DNA of 64,000 bases from Coprinus comatus (taxonomy: Eukaryota; Basidiomycota; Agaricomycetes; Agaricales; Agaricaceae). This document shows positions 36,367 through 49,128 of the stretch, piece after piece. The stretch covers positions 1 through 64,000 of the forward strand of contig JAWPGT010000041.1 in NCBI GenBank assembly GCA_034638255.1, read 5' to 3'. The translations under genes were made by a program, and so were the position numbers. The notes beneath the pieces are model-generated. The model worked only from the letters and a program-made list of their open reading frames with translations, had not been told where the DNA came from and did no database searches. The stretch's first letter is position 1. Each line of letters starts with the position of its first letter.

Positions 36367-37363
36367 ATGAAATTCGCTCTTGCTTCTTTAGCTCTCGTTT
36401 CTGGTGCTGCTGCACGTACCTTCACGGTGTACAACGCATGTCCTTTCACCATCTGGTACGTCTTGCTTGATGAGCTGTTTTATCATACAAGTTTGATTAA
36501 TTATTCTCTCTAGGCCTGCTGTGAGTTGAAATAACGCATAGAAAGAGGATGTGTTGTGCTCAATTTTATTTATTTTTCTAGATCTTCACTGACCTCAACG
36601 TCGGCTCTGCTGTTCCCTCACACTCTAATGGCTGGGAAGCTGCCGCCTGGTCTGTTACTACCTTCAACGTTCCTAACAACTGGAGGGCTGGTCGTATTTG
36701 GGGTAGGCGCAACTGTAACTTTGCCACCAACCCAGGACCCAACTCCTGCTTGACTGGTGGTTGCAACGGGGGTCTTGTGTGCGACTCTCGCACTGGTACC
36801 GGTGTCCCTCCCGCCTCAGTTGCTGAGTGGACTTTATCTGCTGCCGATGGAAACGATTGGTACGATGGTGAGTCACATTTTGGACCTCAGGCTGGTTTAT
36901 ATAGATTCATTCAACATGGTTATTTCAACAGTGTCTTTGGTAGATGGTTATAATCTCCCCATGAGAATCTCCAACAACAGGGGTTGCCCAGTTGCTGAGT
37001 GCGCAGTTGACTTGGGACCAAACTGTCCTGCCCCATTGAAGGGTCCCTACGATTCCACCGGATTCCCGGTTGGTTGCAAGTCTGCGTGCTTCGCCAACCT
37101 CGATGGCAACCAAGGTAAACATCTCCAATTTGCTTTAATGGCTTTTTCTCACTAAGTACCTCACAGCCGACTCTGCCAACTGCTGCTCTGGTTCCCACAA
37201 CACCCCTGCGACTTGCCCATCGTCTGGTGTTGCTTACTACAGTTACTTCAAGAGCAATTGCCCCAGGTCTTACGCATATGCATACGATGAGTCCAGTGGA
37301 ACTGCCTTGTTCACCTGCCCATCCAGCCTAAACGCCGATTACACCCTCACTTTCTGCCCTTGA
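36367..37363 (+). CDS. Thaumatin-like protein, copy 3
   Basis: Start MKFALASLALVSGAAA is a signal peptide, followed by mature RTFTVYNACPFTIW. Only four introns interrupt the gene (after TIW, after PA, after WYD and after GNQ); six positions that carry introns in copy 1 are continuous here. The blocks FTDLNVGSAVPHSNGWEAA, NWRAGRIWGRRNCNF, SCLTGGCNGGLVCDSRTGT, VSLVDGYNLPMRISNNRGC, FPVGCKSACFANLDG and CCSGSHNTPATCPSSG end with ADYTLTFCP, TGA 37361-37363. I count 16 cysteines, the full set for a large thaumatin-like fold. It is a secreted beta-glucan-binding or -cleaving protein by family knowledge. It is the cleanest and probably most active copy of the cluster. Confidence 0.92.
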
Positions 37364-38842
37364 GAAAGTAATAAGTATGGTTGACAGCGACAATACCTAG
37401 GGGATTTATTACCCTTGTAATAAGAAATGTGAATTTATAGTTTAAATAAATACAATTTGGCCCCCATTTTGCATTTCCGATCTACCGGCTCGCTCAGTTG
37501 TTTCTTTTTGATAATAAAATTGTTCTAGGGATCCCGGTACTCTGCCAAAATGAAAAGTACACTCTTTGTTGATGGATTATCCACTCAGGGCTTGATTCTT
37601 ACTATTCATCCCGAAATAATACTTATATACCGTAATTTAACGTAGAGGTTTTGATGACAAAGGACCCAGGAGATTCGACATTCCGTTTCATAACGTCTCT
37701 TTACCGGTGAGCCCGGAACACAATATTATAGTACACATGCAAATCTTAAAACACAAAAGCAACGAGCAAATGTGGCATGACGCTCTCCCCTTTGATCGCA
37801 GATCACGGATTAATCAACTGAATAACTTGTACGGCAATACCTGACATTCTCCGTTACGCGTTAACCTCCATTAATTCATTTAATTTGCAACCCTGAGTTT
37901 ATCATGTCTGACGCTTCCTGTCCTTGTCCTTTTCCCCACATTACGGTAACGCATCATCAATTTCTTGGATCCAGGGAATCAATCGCGGATCGCTAGCCAT
38001 ATGCGTTATGTGGGTTCACAGAGAGTCGAGGCGCTTCAAGGGATAGGAAGTTCATTTTCCTGTCGGTGCACGATAAGGACCGAAGTTTTCATGATATCAT
38101 TTTGAATAGCTTGAACATTCAAATCTCTAGAAGCCATGGAGGAATACGACCCTGAAAACGATATATAAGGGCCAAGCTGTCAAAAACAAAAATACTTATT
38201 TCGTTATATTCAAATTATGTACATCCCCTTATATAACGGTATATCTACTACATATTGCGCTCGCCACTGACTACGTTTATTACTGAAACTTAAGTATGGA
38301 ATACGTCTTTGTCCTTTATACAAATACATGTGTACGGAAAGTAAATAACTGGACGAAGCATTCATTTAATATCTCTGAGATCGCATTAAGTTGTCTGATA
38401 ACCATGGTACAGCATACACTCCAGACTTGAATGATATTGAATCCATACCATCAATCTAAACTCCAAAATAAAAGTATACTATATATACAGAACTTATCCT
38501 ACCGAAAGCAGAAATGATAGCAACATGCGCAAGAAAAAATTATACAAATTTTAAATAGTAAGTATACTTAAGATAATATATCAGCAAGAGGAAGGGGGAG
38601 AGGAAACCCAAGAAAGCAAACGAATGGATGTAATAATGACACGAGGGCTCGGAGAGAGACAACAGCGAGAATAATAGGCATGATGCGATGTAAGGTATTA
38701 ATGAAGGGTATATTTGCGACGCGCAGATGTTGTTGACTGCAAGAAAAATATGTCGGCGAATTATGCTTGGGAGATACAAGCATATGGCTTTCGAACTCAA
38801 CAGGTCAAGACCAAATTAGGTTTGAAGTACAGGAGTTATCGC
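37364..38842. other. Intergenic, 1.5 kb
   Basis: AT-rich spacer between the convergent thaumatin-like copy 3 and the transcription factor gene. Only short frames without a family; nothing else seen. Confidence 0.4.
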
Positions 38843-41800
38843 TCAACGTGTACCATGACGTCCAGAATAATTCTCCTCGGCCGACGGCTGCCTAGGCATG
38901 ACAGTTTTATCCCAACCCTAGTTTAAATCAGTATCATGTAACGACGAAGACCGAGGCAACTCACGTCATGCATGTACGTCTGCCACGTCTCCTGTAAATG
39001 TACATCTTCAGCTGCAATACCCCTCAGTACACCACTGGGCGTATAAGAATGATATTGTTGATTTTGCTGCTGGGGTGCTAGATGCCCCTGTGGGTAATGA
39101 GAGTATGATCGAGTGTGATCTTGAGGTTGCGTATATGTAAAGGGTTCCTGTTGAAGTTCCTGGACTGCAATGCTAGGAGCAGCGGCCCAATATTGAGAGT
39201 ATCCGGTCGCCTGTGGATATTCAGCATATCCTTGTGATGGAACACTTGGCTGAGGCTCCAGGTATTCCTGAGAAGATTGAGCATAAGGCTGTTGAGATTG
39301 CATGTGGTGCTCTTGGGTATAATTTTGTGACTGCTGAGGCGGAAGAGATTGGTGGTGATTAACTGGATAAGATGATTGGACATCGTATGGTGTGGCAGGT
39401 GTTTGTGTCTCAGAGGTTGTCCCGCCCGTAGTAGCAGTGGTGGATAAGGGCGTAGGAATGGAACCTTGTGTCCCTTGAGGAATATAGCGTGGTGGCAAAA
39501 TTTGTAACGATTGTCGAGGATATTGGGGTTGGTGATAAGATGTCATTATCACTGTAGGAGGAGGTAGAGGTTGGGTCGAGTATGTTGATTGTGCTTGGTT
39601 TTCTATCATACTTGGGCGCGGACGACAATGGGAGAGCTGTTGTTGGTAAGGATGAGGTTGGGATGGAACTATTTCGCCTTGTTGGCCATGTTGGGGTTGG
39701 GAGGGGAGTATCTCCCCCTGTTGATGCTGTTGTTGAGAGGGACCCGCAGGTACCATTTCACCTTGCAATGGCTGTTGTGGACTATGGTGAAACTGTGTCC
39801 ATTGATGTGTAGTAGGTGGCTGATATTGATTGTGTTGATGATGCCGAGGTGTTGGTTGCGTCTGATGGGCGACTGGTGGAGGCGGAGGTTGTTGAGGGAC
39901 AGTCTGGAACTGATATTGTTTCTGTCTCTTCATCTCTACTTCGAACATCTCCCTATTCTTCGCATTCATCTCTCTTTCGGCCAACTCTAGCTCCACCCTC
40001 CTCCTTTCATTTTGTATTTCCTTCCGTTTCTCTGATGCTATGAAATTGTCGTTCAGTCTTTGATTTTCAAGAGCACGCCGTTCCCTCTGCCTCGCTGCTT
40101 CCTGATGTTTCGCCCATTGCTCTTCTTGTTTCCTTCGCTCCTCATCCAACTCTGTTCGCCTATCCTTCTCCATCTCCCCCGATTGTTGTTTTAGTTGTTG
40201 CTGCTGCTGATATTCCATCTCTCTTTGTTGTTGATATTCTATTTCCCTTTGTTGTTGATACTCTGTTTCTCTTTGCTGCTGCTGCTGGTACTCTAGTTCT
40301 CTCTGTTGTTGTGCCTGATATTCCATCTCTTGTTGCGATTGCGACGCCTGAAACTCAACCCCAATCATCCCATTTTTCTGTTGTTCCATGGTTTGGTTTT
40401 CGATCGGGCTAACAATGCCAACATCTCCACTACTACTCACATTGCTATTCTCCCCCCCGTTGGTATATATGAGATTCGTAAGTCCTCCCTCTGAGTATGC
40501 CTGTTTAATCTGGGCTTCAATACGTCCACCAAACCCTTGCAGTTCGTTGACCAAGCTTTGATGAACACCCTCAAAGGAAGGATATTCCGACATAAGGTGT
40601 TCGTGTTGTTGATGTCCACCGAGTGGCGGTTCAGGCCCGCGTTGTTCTTGGATCTGCCCTTGGCCTTGACTTTGTCGGGGCGGTGGTGGATTTTGATACA
40701 AATTCTGCCTAGATGTCTGCATGGATTGTGTTGCGTTAAGTGGGCTACCAGAAGCCGCACGAGAGGATGGATGACTTCCACCTTCACACGACTGCATTAG
40801 GACTGCTATTTGAGCTAACGACAACATCATAACTTACCGTTGGGGCTAGGACGACTTGACGATTTCACCGTATGGGTTTTCCCGCCAAATATTTCCAATT
40901 CATTCTTATCCTCATCATTGCGCGAAGGTTTAAGAATGTCGTTGGGTATACTCGCAGGAATTCCGTTTTGGCTGTCCTCAAATGCCTTGAGAGCCTTTGA
41001 ATGTAGACGTTTCATAATGGGCTAATCAAGGGGTATCAATAGGTGAGATCGAAAGGTACACACAAGACAAAACACTCACCAAGAATTTGACAGATCTCCC
41101 TCCAAACTTGGCCGCATTTTCGAATAAATCACATGCAGTCTTTAACTCGATTAAAGCGGCATGGGCAACCTGAGATTGCTTTGACACAAGCGTAGCAACG
41201 GATGCCAGCATAACCTATAGAAGATAACCTTAAATAAGCTTTTGACGTCAAATATACTCGTATACTTACACTTGCACTGAAAACATGAGTCCAAAGAACC
41301 CAGAATCTTGCGATCTGTCTTGGGAACAGTGTAAACTGCTGTTTGACAGATCCGAGAATCGTACATGCACTCCGGTAACCAGCCAAGAAGCTTGGTGCAT
41401 ACTGTGACTTGATAGGATCATTCGGATGGGTACTAATAGCATGGGCGAAAAAGCATCGGTGAATATATAACAATGCTAATGATTATGTTAACAAATGAGC
41501 ACAGACAAGAGCTAGCATATACTTACTCAATTCCCGGTAATTAATTGGCATGAGCCTGCTCATCGTATCTGCAAGTCCAAGCTCTTTGTCCGACCAAGGT
41601 ATGCCTTGGCCGTTTGCTTCAAGGACTTGTTGAGTATACAGGGGAAGCTCCATATCACGAACCTTCTGATCCAAATTTAATATGATGCTATACTTTGGAG
41701 CGCGAGAGGTCAAGGTGCCCTGAACCACCGCAGAAACGCATTCTGCACCAAAACGGGCTTTCCAAGCAGGGACTAGAAATAGGTGTAGAGGTTAGTTGAA

Positions 41801-43937
41801 CGTTTATAGTACCGTAATATGTGAAGCGTACAGCTGGGCTGTATGCTACCATCATCTGTGATGGTCTGATCCGGATCCTGTGGTAGCTCGCAATCGACGA
41901 ATGGTAACGAGAAAGTGGCAAGTCTTCCTGTAGCCAAGCTCTGTACACTCGGCTTAGAAACTTGGATCTATACAAATTAAGATAAGAGACGAACCTGCCA
42001 ACAGTCAGTAATAAACAGTTCCCAGAAAAGTGCTCTTCGTTTCTGTACTTCGAATGGCGAAAGCTTCCACCTTGCACAGTCGCGGTCTGCCATCCTGTTT
42101 AGACCTTAAAGAATCGTATAACAGGTTTGGACGTACGCAAGCCAATCTATATGCGCATATATGAGCAGCGATCACAAGATAATACATGCATGGCACTTAC
42201 ACTCTGCGCCAACTTCACAGCAATGCCAAACAAAGCCCATGTTCTTTCAATACTTCCTTCAGACGAACATATACCTTCATATATCGCCATCAAAGACAAT
42301 GCTTGCACAGTGGACACGCTAGGGGATCTTTCCAATACTGGGTCAAGAACCAGCGCTGCTTTCGTTAATTGGTAAAAGCCATCCGCCTGTTCGTTTTCCG
42401 GAGCTGCGGGAAGATTGATATCTGTCAATGCACCAAAACAGAGGATCATGAACAGGAGTGCGAGGTCATGCGCTGTCCGGGTTGTTTGATGTGCCCCAGG
42501 TGCACTATTACCTCCCTGTGTAGGGGTTGAAGATGAGGATGTAGTTGAGCATGCAGGTGAGGCGGCGTTTGTGGTGGAGGGATGCGCGTGATTGCTAACC
42601 GGGCTTGCACCAACAGCACTTGGGGGACTTGGAGCACCACCAGGCACCGGACCCCTCGCCTCGCAATACCACATGGGTAGCATTTCTTCCATCAACTGCT
42701 TCTTTGTCACAGCGCCAAAGAACCATGGGGCCTGTTCAAGGTACAAATGGGCCAATTTCCAACAGTCATCCCACTTGGGTAAAAAGTTGGACAAAAGGTA
42801 GTCCATGTCGATATTAATGTTCTGAAAGGAATTTGTGCTTAGGGGAAAAGATGAGCTTAAGGCGGCAACAGCCTCCTTCGGTGAGGGTACGAGAATTCCG
42901 TTAGTTGAGAGGTGCTGCTGCATGTATGCGCTGGTGACTGATGGTGAGGCTTGAAGGCGGACGTGGGTATAAGAATTCGAACTCGAACTCGATGGCTGCA
43001 ACGACTTTCGAAGGCCATGGTCTTCGGAGGGAGAAGCTTCTCCCTGTACGGCGATGTGAGTGTCAAGAACAAAGAGAAAACTCGCAAACTCACGATGAGT
43101 AGACTCTGCGGAACATGATTACGTCAATAGGTAAAGACGATGGGTATGTACGGCAATAAAACACACCTCGGAGCCAGCAGAACGACCATAAAACGTCGCT
43201 GCACCGTCATCTCTGATAGCCAAGGTTCCAAAGGCATCAATCACAGACTCTTCTTCCGGTTCCTGCTTCAGGGCAGCGATTGCAGCTTCGTCGTCAACTG
43301 CTGCGTGGAGGTCGATACTAGATTTGATTTTAAGAAGCTCGCGGTTGAGGAGAGGATGTGGTTCGCTGCTAAGTGTGGATTGTAGGACTGAAAGGGCATC
43401 TTCGAGGAGTCTAATTCTATCACTCATCTGAGCGATCTTGTGATGTAGTTTTTCAGTATCCGCAAGGACAAATCTGCACAATTACGATATAAAAGGCACA
43501 TATAATTGGTCAGGGGAGGTAATGGATGATCGACGGTGGCAACCAGCGCACCTCGTTCCTTGGCCAGTGATCAAACTCCCGTTTGGACATATAGCCGAGC
43601 ATCCACGGCGTTTGCAGCTGGAAAGCAATGTAGGGATGAATTACTCTGTGCACAAGAGGAGGCCACGTACCTAGAACATGGCACTGTTTTGTCGCATTTT
43701 AGCTTGAGTCTAGGATGACGAAAAGCAAAATGAACACAGGGGAAACAGGTGGCGACGGAGAAATAAACGCGAGATTTACCGTCTGCATTCGGCACACGAC
43801 AGGGCGCCTGTAGGGAAGGGTTATGTGAGTGCAGAGCTGGTAACAACGAAGAGCTCACCCCTTGCACGCTTTGCCTCTTTTTCCTGGGCCTTCAGCTGTG
43901 GGTTTGGATCCTTGCGTGATGAGGCAGAGGGAGGCAT
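38843..43937 (-). CDS. Zn2Cys6 transcription factor with fungal-specific middle domain and Gln-rich tail
   Basis: Start ATG 43937 (MPPSASSRKDPNPQLKAQEK). The binuclear zinc cluster is spread over three exons: CAECRR, then LKLKCDKTVPCS, then CKRRGCSAICPNG; the spacing C-x2-C-x6-C-x5-C-x2-C-x8-C is canonical. A coiled coil follows (HHKIAQMSDRIRLLEDAL). The Fungal_trans region (PF04082) includes LALLFMILCFGALTDINLP, RRALFWELFITDCWQSLATG and FSLPFVDCELPQD. The last ~640 residues are Gln-rich with an EYQQQ(Q)RE repeat and a charged helix (RRTELDEERRKQEEQWAKHQ). The end at 38,843 assumes a 47-nt intron at 38,918-38,964; without it the frame stops at 38,923. The intron near 40,830 is also unsure. 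It resembles nuclear activators of metabolism, but the target genes are unknown. Confidence 0.85.
40185..40335 (-). repeat. In-frame minisatellite coding EYQQQ(Q)RE units
   Basis: About five degenerate copies of a 21-30 nt unit encode the repeated peptide E-Y-Q-Q-Q-R-E in the tail of the Zn2Cys6 factor. CAA/CAG runs inside the units vary in length from three to five codons. Such tracts expand and shrink easily. Confidence 0.75.
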
Positions 43938-44176
43938 GGTGGGAGACGAAGGAAAAGAGCATTGGACGGACTTCTGAGAGAAGAGCACAGACCATAAATG
44001 GACATGGTATCTGCACCCAATATCCTTCGATTTACGTAGCCCCTAGCTACACATGTCCATCTGATACGCGGCCCTAAGTATTTTCAACCACATGCTATAA
44101 ATAGGCACCAACACTTGGCAACAGAAAATCAGAAACTTTGTCATTTATCCTTTATGGGCGCTCAAATAGCTATCTA

Positions 44177-45279
44177 TTAGTCCTTCTTTACTCGCTCGTA
44201 CCCACTGCCCCCCCATCCAAACCAGCCTCCTCCACTACCCGCTGCACCCCCCTGCACATGGCCCTGTCCATTATCTTCTACTTCATATCCTTCAACGTCG
44301 CTCGGCACTTCAATCTCTTCAAAACGCGTACTCCCTCCACTTGCTGTTCTCATATGTCCTTTTCGTCGGGTTATAAAGTCCGACGTCCCTCTAGAAGTAG
44401 CCGTAGACCCAGATACACTCTCCATATTCAACGCAGCAAGTTCAGCCTCGAGCTGTCTCTTTCTATCAGCAACACTTTGTGTAGAATCAGATCCAGATGC
44501 ACGGATACGGGAGCCAGGAGGAGTATTCAGCGCGTTTGATCCAGATCTTGTTGTAGATCTTGTTGTAGCATTAGGAACAGCAGGTGCATCTTGTCTCATA
44601 AGAGCGAATCCAGTAGCCAGGATTCCGGGTCCATAACTGGTCCATAGTGTAGAGGCCAATTGTGCAGCACCACCCACCGGGTTGTGTAATGTTGGTGGCT
44701 GGGCACTATCAACAATATGGTCTTCATCTAGCTGTCGTTCAACAGAGCTAGTATCATAGGAAGTTGGTTGTCCCATCGAACCCGCAACTTGACCCCATAG
44801 CATCCTTACACGCTGTTGAACGAAAGCGTAGACATTTGCTTTAAGCTGTGCCAATGCAGAATCAATTTGTTTTTCGTGTTTGTGGAAGAATGGTTGCAAG
44901 TGGTTCGAATAGAGATAGGAGGAGCCCTGTGTCTGAGGAAGAGCAAGGTAAAGGAGGAAGAGAGTCTTTAGGGTATAGTAGAATGGTATCCTATTGACTA
45001 CTGTCAGGTTTGACACACTGCAACGCAAGAAAGACAGTTACCATGATATGAGCCACTCTGCGATATATTCAACACCAACAACAAATCCCAGCACACACCA
45101 ATACATTAGCCATCGTTCGAGATCTTCCTCTGAGGCTGGGCGTTGACTGAGTGTCTTATATGATGCATATCCTGGATATAGAAAAGCCACCAGCGAGCTA
45201 GCCCGACATTAATCATTAATCTTACTGAGAATGCCAAGGATACGAACCTCGTAACTCTAGTCGTGAGGAAGAACAACAT
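44177..45279 (-). CDS. REEP/Yop1-type (TB2/DP1/HVA22) ER-shaping membrane protein
   Basis: Three exons from ATG 45279 (MLFFLTTRVTSS) to TAA 44177-44179, about 330 residues. The TB2/DP1/HVA22 domain (PF03134) reads VAFLYPGYASYKTLSQRPAS, then EEDLERWLMYWCVLGFVVGV, EYIAEWLISW and IPFYYTLKTLFLLYLALPQT, followed by QGSSYLY. These proteins insert as hydrophobic hairpins and bend tubular ER. An in-frame ATG at 45,312 would add 11 residues. The C-terminal ~200 residues are disordered, with a possible helix (ADRKRQLEAELAALNME), an acidic stretch and a Gly/Trp end (GSGGGWFGWGG). The tail is longer than in yeast Yop1, more like fungal REEP1-4 relatives. It lies 240 bp upstream of the transcription factor gene on the same strand. 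Confidence 0.9.
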
Positions 45280-46445
45280 TGCTGCGTGCTGTGGTGCAAC
45301 AGGCAAAAGCACCTATGTAAGTATGGCATGCCTGATGACGTAAGCGCCTCGTGCTAGTCAGGAGTGTTTAATTTACACCATTGTTTTCTCACCCTCGTGT
45401 TGAGATATCGACCAGTGTTTGATAATAAAGACACTTCTCGTTAAGAAGTTCGGCTATCTGTGGGTACCACCGACCTGGTTCCAACTTGCCAATTCAAACA
45501 TCAGTTGGTGTTATAGAGGAATTACGCAGAACCACCGCATTCATATCTTCAAACCTGACAGTTCCGGAAAAATGAGACCTGAGGGGTTTATTCGATTGTT
45601 CAGAATATTATCTCTACGTAATTTCTCACACATGTATTGATGATAATACGTATCACCCTCCGTGTAGTCTATGAGCAAAACAAATGCCAGGGGAAGCATA
45701 AATCATAATTGTAAGTGACCAAACTTAAACCTCCTGAGTCTTCATCTCTAAACTTCAAGCTTCAAGTTCATACATTTATTAGGCTTTAATCCCACCTGAC
45801 ATGACATAGTAAACCTTGCAGGCAATTGCTGTGACCCCTTAAATGCGATCAATACTCAAGAGAATTGTGGGGTTAGGCCTGGGTTAGGTGGTGACCAAAA
45901 CTTCTGGCTCTCGCGGCCATAACTTGAGAGCTTTAGCGTTGGTTGAAGTCCCTGTAATAAGTCTGTATAATTACTCGCATTGGTGTGGCAAAAATTGGAC
46001 AGATTGGGGCTTGGACTAATTATAGACAATAGTACAGACGCCAGAGAAACCTGCAACACCATTGAATAAGGGAATGGAAAATTATAAGAGTTCATGTTTT
46101 GACTCTGCCTGCTTTTAAGCTATAATCACAAAATGAATGCACGTCTAGTCAATGTTTAAACTTTACACAGTGAATATCCCTAAGCGGATACACTGTGCCA
46201 GTGACTTGGTAATCCACACAGATTATCAATTACTAGTGAGGATTTATCCAAGCCTTACTTTACTCCTGAGCGTGGGTCTCAGAGTAAAGTTTAGGTATGT
46301 CCTCGATAATCTAGTTAGATTATCGAGTCAACCATGCAGTGGAAAAACGTTATGATACAGAGACCAAAGTCTGATGACATAAGCTCATCAAAGAGTGCAT
46401 TTCGAAGCGCGTTCTGTTCTTGACCAAATTCATCTCTCGAAAACC
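45280..46445. other. Divergent intergenic region, 1.2 kb
   Basis: The spacer between the REEP gene and the BAH-PHD gene. No coding signal was seen. A CTTCAAGCTTCAAG motif near 45,753-45,770 repeats the one near 5,555-5,581. Confidence 0.4.
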
Positions 46446-49128
46446 ATGGGTCGCAGAGTATCCAGACTTACAATGCGGAAATCATCAAGAAAGAACAAGG
46501 CTCGAAACAAAACGGAAGATGATGATGACGTTGGAGGCGAACCAAATGCTCCAACCGACGCACAATGGAATCAAATGAATACACACGGGACATTTTGTAG
46601 TAGGTATTACTGCTCTGTATATTGCACCCCAAAGATGCAATGTCACTTGCAGTTATAGACTCTGAAGGCAGAAATGATTTCAGACAAGGTCAAATGTATG
46701 TGCCATGTTTCTTTGTGTACAATTCAACCTCACTGTATTTCAATTCCAAACAGTGCTGCCATACTTCCAGAAGGAAAGATTCCTAGTCAAAGACTAGAGC
46801 CACATGAGTATTGGGTTGGCCGCATCCTAGAGATCAGATCAGACGGTAGTAGCAGTGACTCCAACGTGGTGCGTCTTTCAACCCCTTTACAGTCGAAATA
46901 GAATTGAAACGGATTACAGATATGGTCCAAAGTTCAATGGTTCTATTCTGCGCAGGACGCATTACCATATTTACCATCGCTGTCCGTAAATCTTAAAAGT
47001 TTATTTATTTACAACTATACTCATCGAACGACGGCTCCAGAGATGTATCTTCAATCGGACAATTCGAGCGTTTACATTCTAACCATTGGGACTACGTACT
47101 TCCTCACACTTTCAACCATCTCGTACCTATGACCAAACTCTACACATTTCCTCGGAACGACAAAGATAATAAATCGAGAGTAAAAGCCAAGCGCCACACT
47201 ATTTCTACGCCCTTAACCGAGTCAGGCACACCAGATAAGGAACCAGTATTTGAGTTGCAAACCCCAATTGCACCGAACACGTTTTATTATCGATATTCGC
47301 TTGATTTTCAAAATGATACTGTTGTGGCAAGTTTTTTCTCATTATCTATTGCTTGAATGTTCTGACTTTGCCCCTCGTTCATACTTAGCCTATACCGGAT
47401 CATGGAATCTGTATCTGCTCCAAATCATACAGACCAGAAGAGGACTCTGCCTTGACTGGTGTAATGCATATGTGCCCCCGACCGTCTTGTAACACCGGTT
47501 ATCACCTCAAATGTTTGCAATCGATCAATTCCGTCATGGGCGGGCAAGGAGTTATTGTTCCAACTTTACCGATGAAAGGGAAAGGCAAACGTAAAGCTAA
47601 AACGACAACAACTACAACTCCAAAGAAGAAAGGGATGGGCAAGGGCAAAGGAAAACAACGTAACAAATCAATGATTGAGCCTTTGACTACCACAATGAAT
47701 CAACTCCAAATCACGGATGAAATACTAATGGAAGATTATACTGGTTTAACGCCGCGTCAAATTCGATTACTCTCCTCTTCACCGGAAACAGATGATGACA
47801 TTAATGTCATAGACTTAATTAGACAAGGAAAAGGTCATACCCAGCATATCCTTCATATTCTTGAACGATATCACCATAACTATCTATCCAGAAACAATGC
47901 TACATTTAATACTATATCCAATGCACAACACGATCAACCATCACAATCTGAGTCGCAACAAATTCGAGGACTTGATGGTGAACCACCAAACAGACGAAGA
48001 AGAATTATTTCCGCGAATGAAAGTCATCATACACGATCAAGTTCATTGGAAAGCATAAATGAAGTTGAAGATCTGCTCATTGGTTCAGAAAATGATTCCT
48101 TAGAAGATTTCTCATCAACTCGTAAAACTCAAGTTGCTCAAGAAGAGTCTGAAGAGATACTAAATCGCGAAGAAAGCACTGTTCTAATTCGAACTAGGGC
48201 CTTTACTTCCAAAAAAACTGAAGTCGAAACTAAAGCCAAATCAACCAATATGAATATGACTCCAGCAATTCTACTCCATACCCTTTTTATAGTGCCTATA
48301 TTAACAGAAATGGACGGTTCTACATCACTAGAATCGCCTATGTTCAAGCATTCCCCTTTTTCATTATCACCATCACCACCACCAACCTCTCTATCTCCTT
48401 CAACAGAACTTTTTACATCCACCCAACTTCACTCTCCTATTGACAACAAAATGGGAGCCGACGAAGATTCGGTAGATGAACATGAAGAAGAATATGAAGA
48501 AGAAGAAGAATATGAACTTGAAGAAACACCTAAACCTAAACCCACTTCCTTATCCCTCCTTCTATCATTGGCCACACAACCGTTAATCAGAGGAGGAGGT
48601 TATTATCCATACTTGGGACCTACAGGAAATGTGAACGTTGTTATTAAAGCAAGGAAGATGGTTTGGGATGGGTTAAAGTTTGTTGGTGATTTTCAGTTAT
48701 CTTCCGAATGTATTCAGAGTTTGAATGAAGGTGAATGTGGAAATGTGGAAATGGGATGGAAAGAAATTCGATCCGGTTTAGAAACATTTTTGAATGGATG
48801 GAGAGAGAAGTTGGAGAATGATAGGGATGTGTTGGCTGAAGATTGTGAAATTGAAGACGCGATTATTAGTATCTATAATCAGGATAACCCGAAGTCAGAT
48901 TCAATGGCCGAGGTCGAAGGTGTCAGCATTAAGAATGAGGAAGAAGAGGAAGGGAGTGAATTATTACGGGTGAAAACAAAGAAAAGGAAATTGTCGAAAT
49001 ATCAAGAAACGAATGGTGTGACTGATCCTCAGGTCTTCCATCACAAGGGTCGTAATCTAAAGCAGATGGGAGAAAGGGAATTGTTGAAAGTGGATTGGGT
49101 GTGCCCCGAATGTCACGGAACCATCTAG
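46446..49128 (+). CDS. BAH-PHD chromatin protein with split PHD finger
   Basis: Start MGRRVSRLTMRKSSRKNKAR, with a basic N-terminus. After a short exon (IDSEGRNDFRQGQ), a BAH domain is recognisable: LEPHEYWVGRILEIRSDG, WSKVQWFYSAQDALPYLP, SIGQFERLHSNHWDYV and IAPNTFYYRYSLDF. A PHD finger opens at 47,401 (GICICSKSYRPEEDS) and runs to CPRPSCNTGYHLKC (47,512-47,514). The expected last Cys pair is missing there and appears only at the C-terminus, WVCPECHGTI, 49,096-49,125. The 529 residues between are Lys-rich, Ser-rich and strongly acidic, mostly disordered, but include a folded-looking stretch (SLLLSLATQPLIRGGGYYPY). BAH-PHD proteins read histones; the precise ligand is unknown. Exon joins in the BAH region are inferred, the last exon is continuous. 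Confidence 0.82.

Noticed and set aside
47502..47693. Minus-strand frame with a hydrophobic Phe/Val/Leu run
   Set aside because: It is the complement of the Lys/Thr-rich low-complexity part of the BAH-PHD protein.
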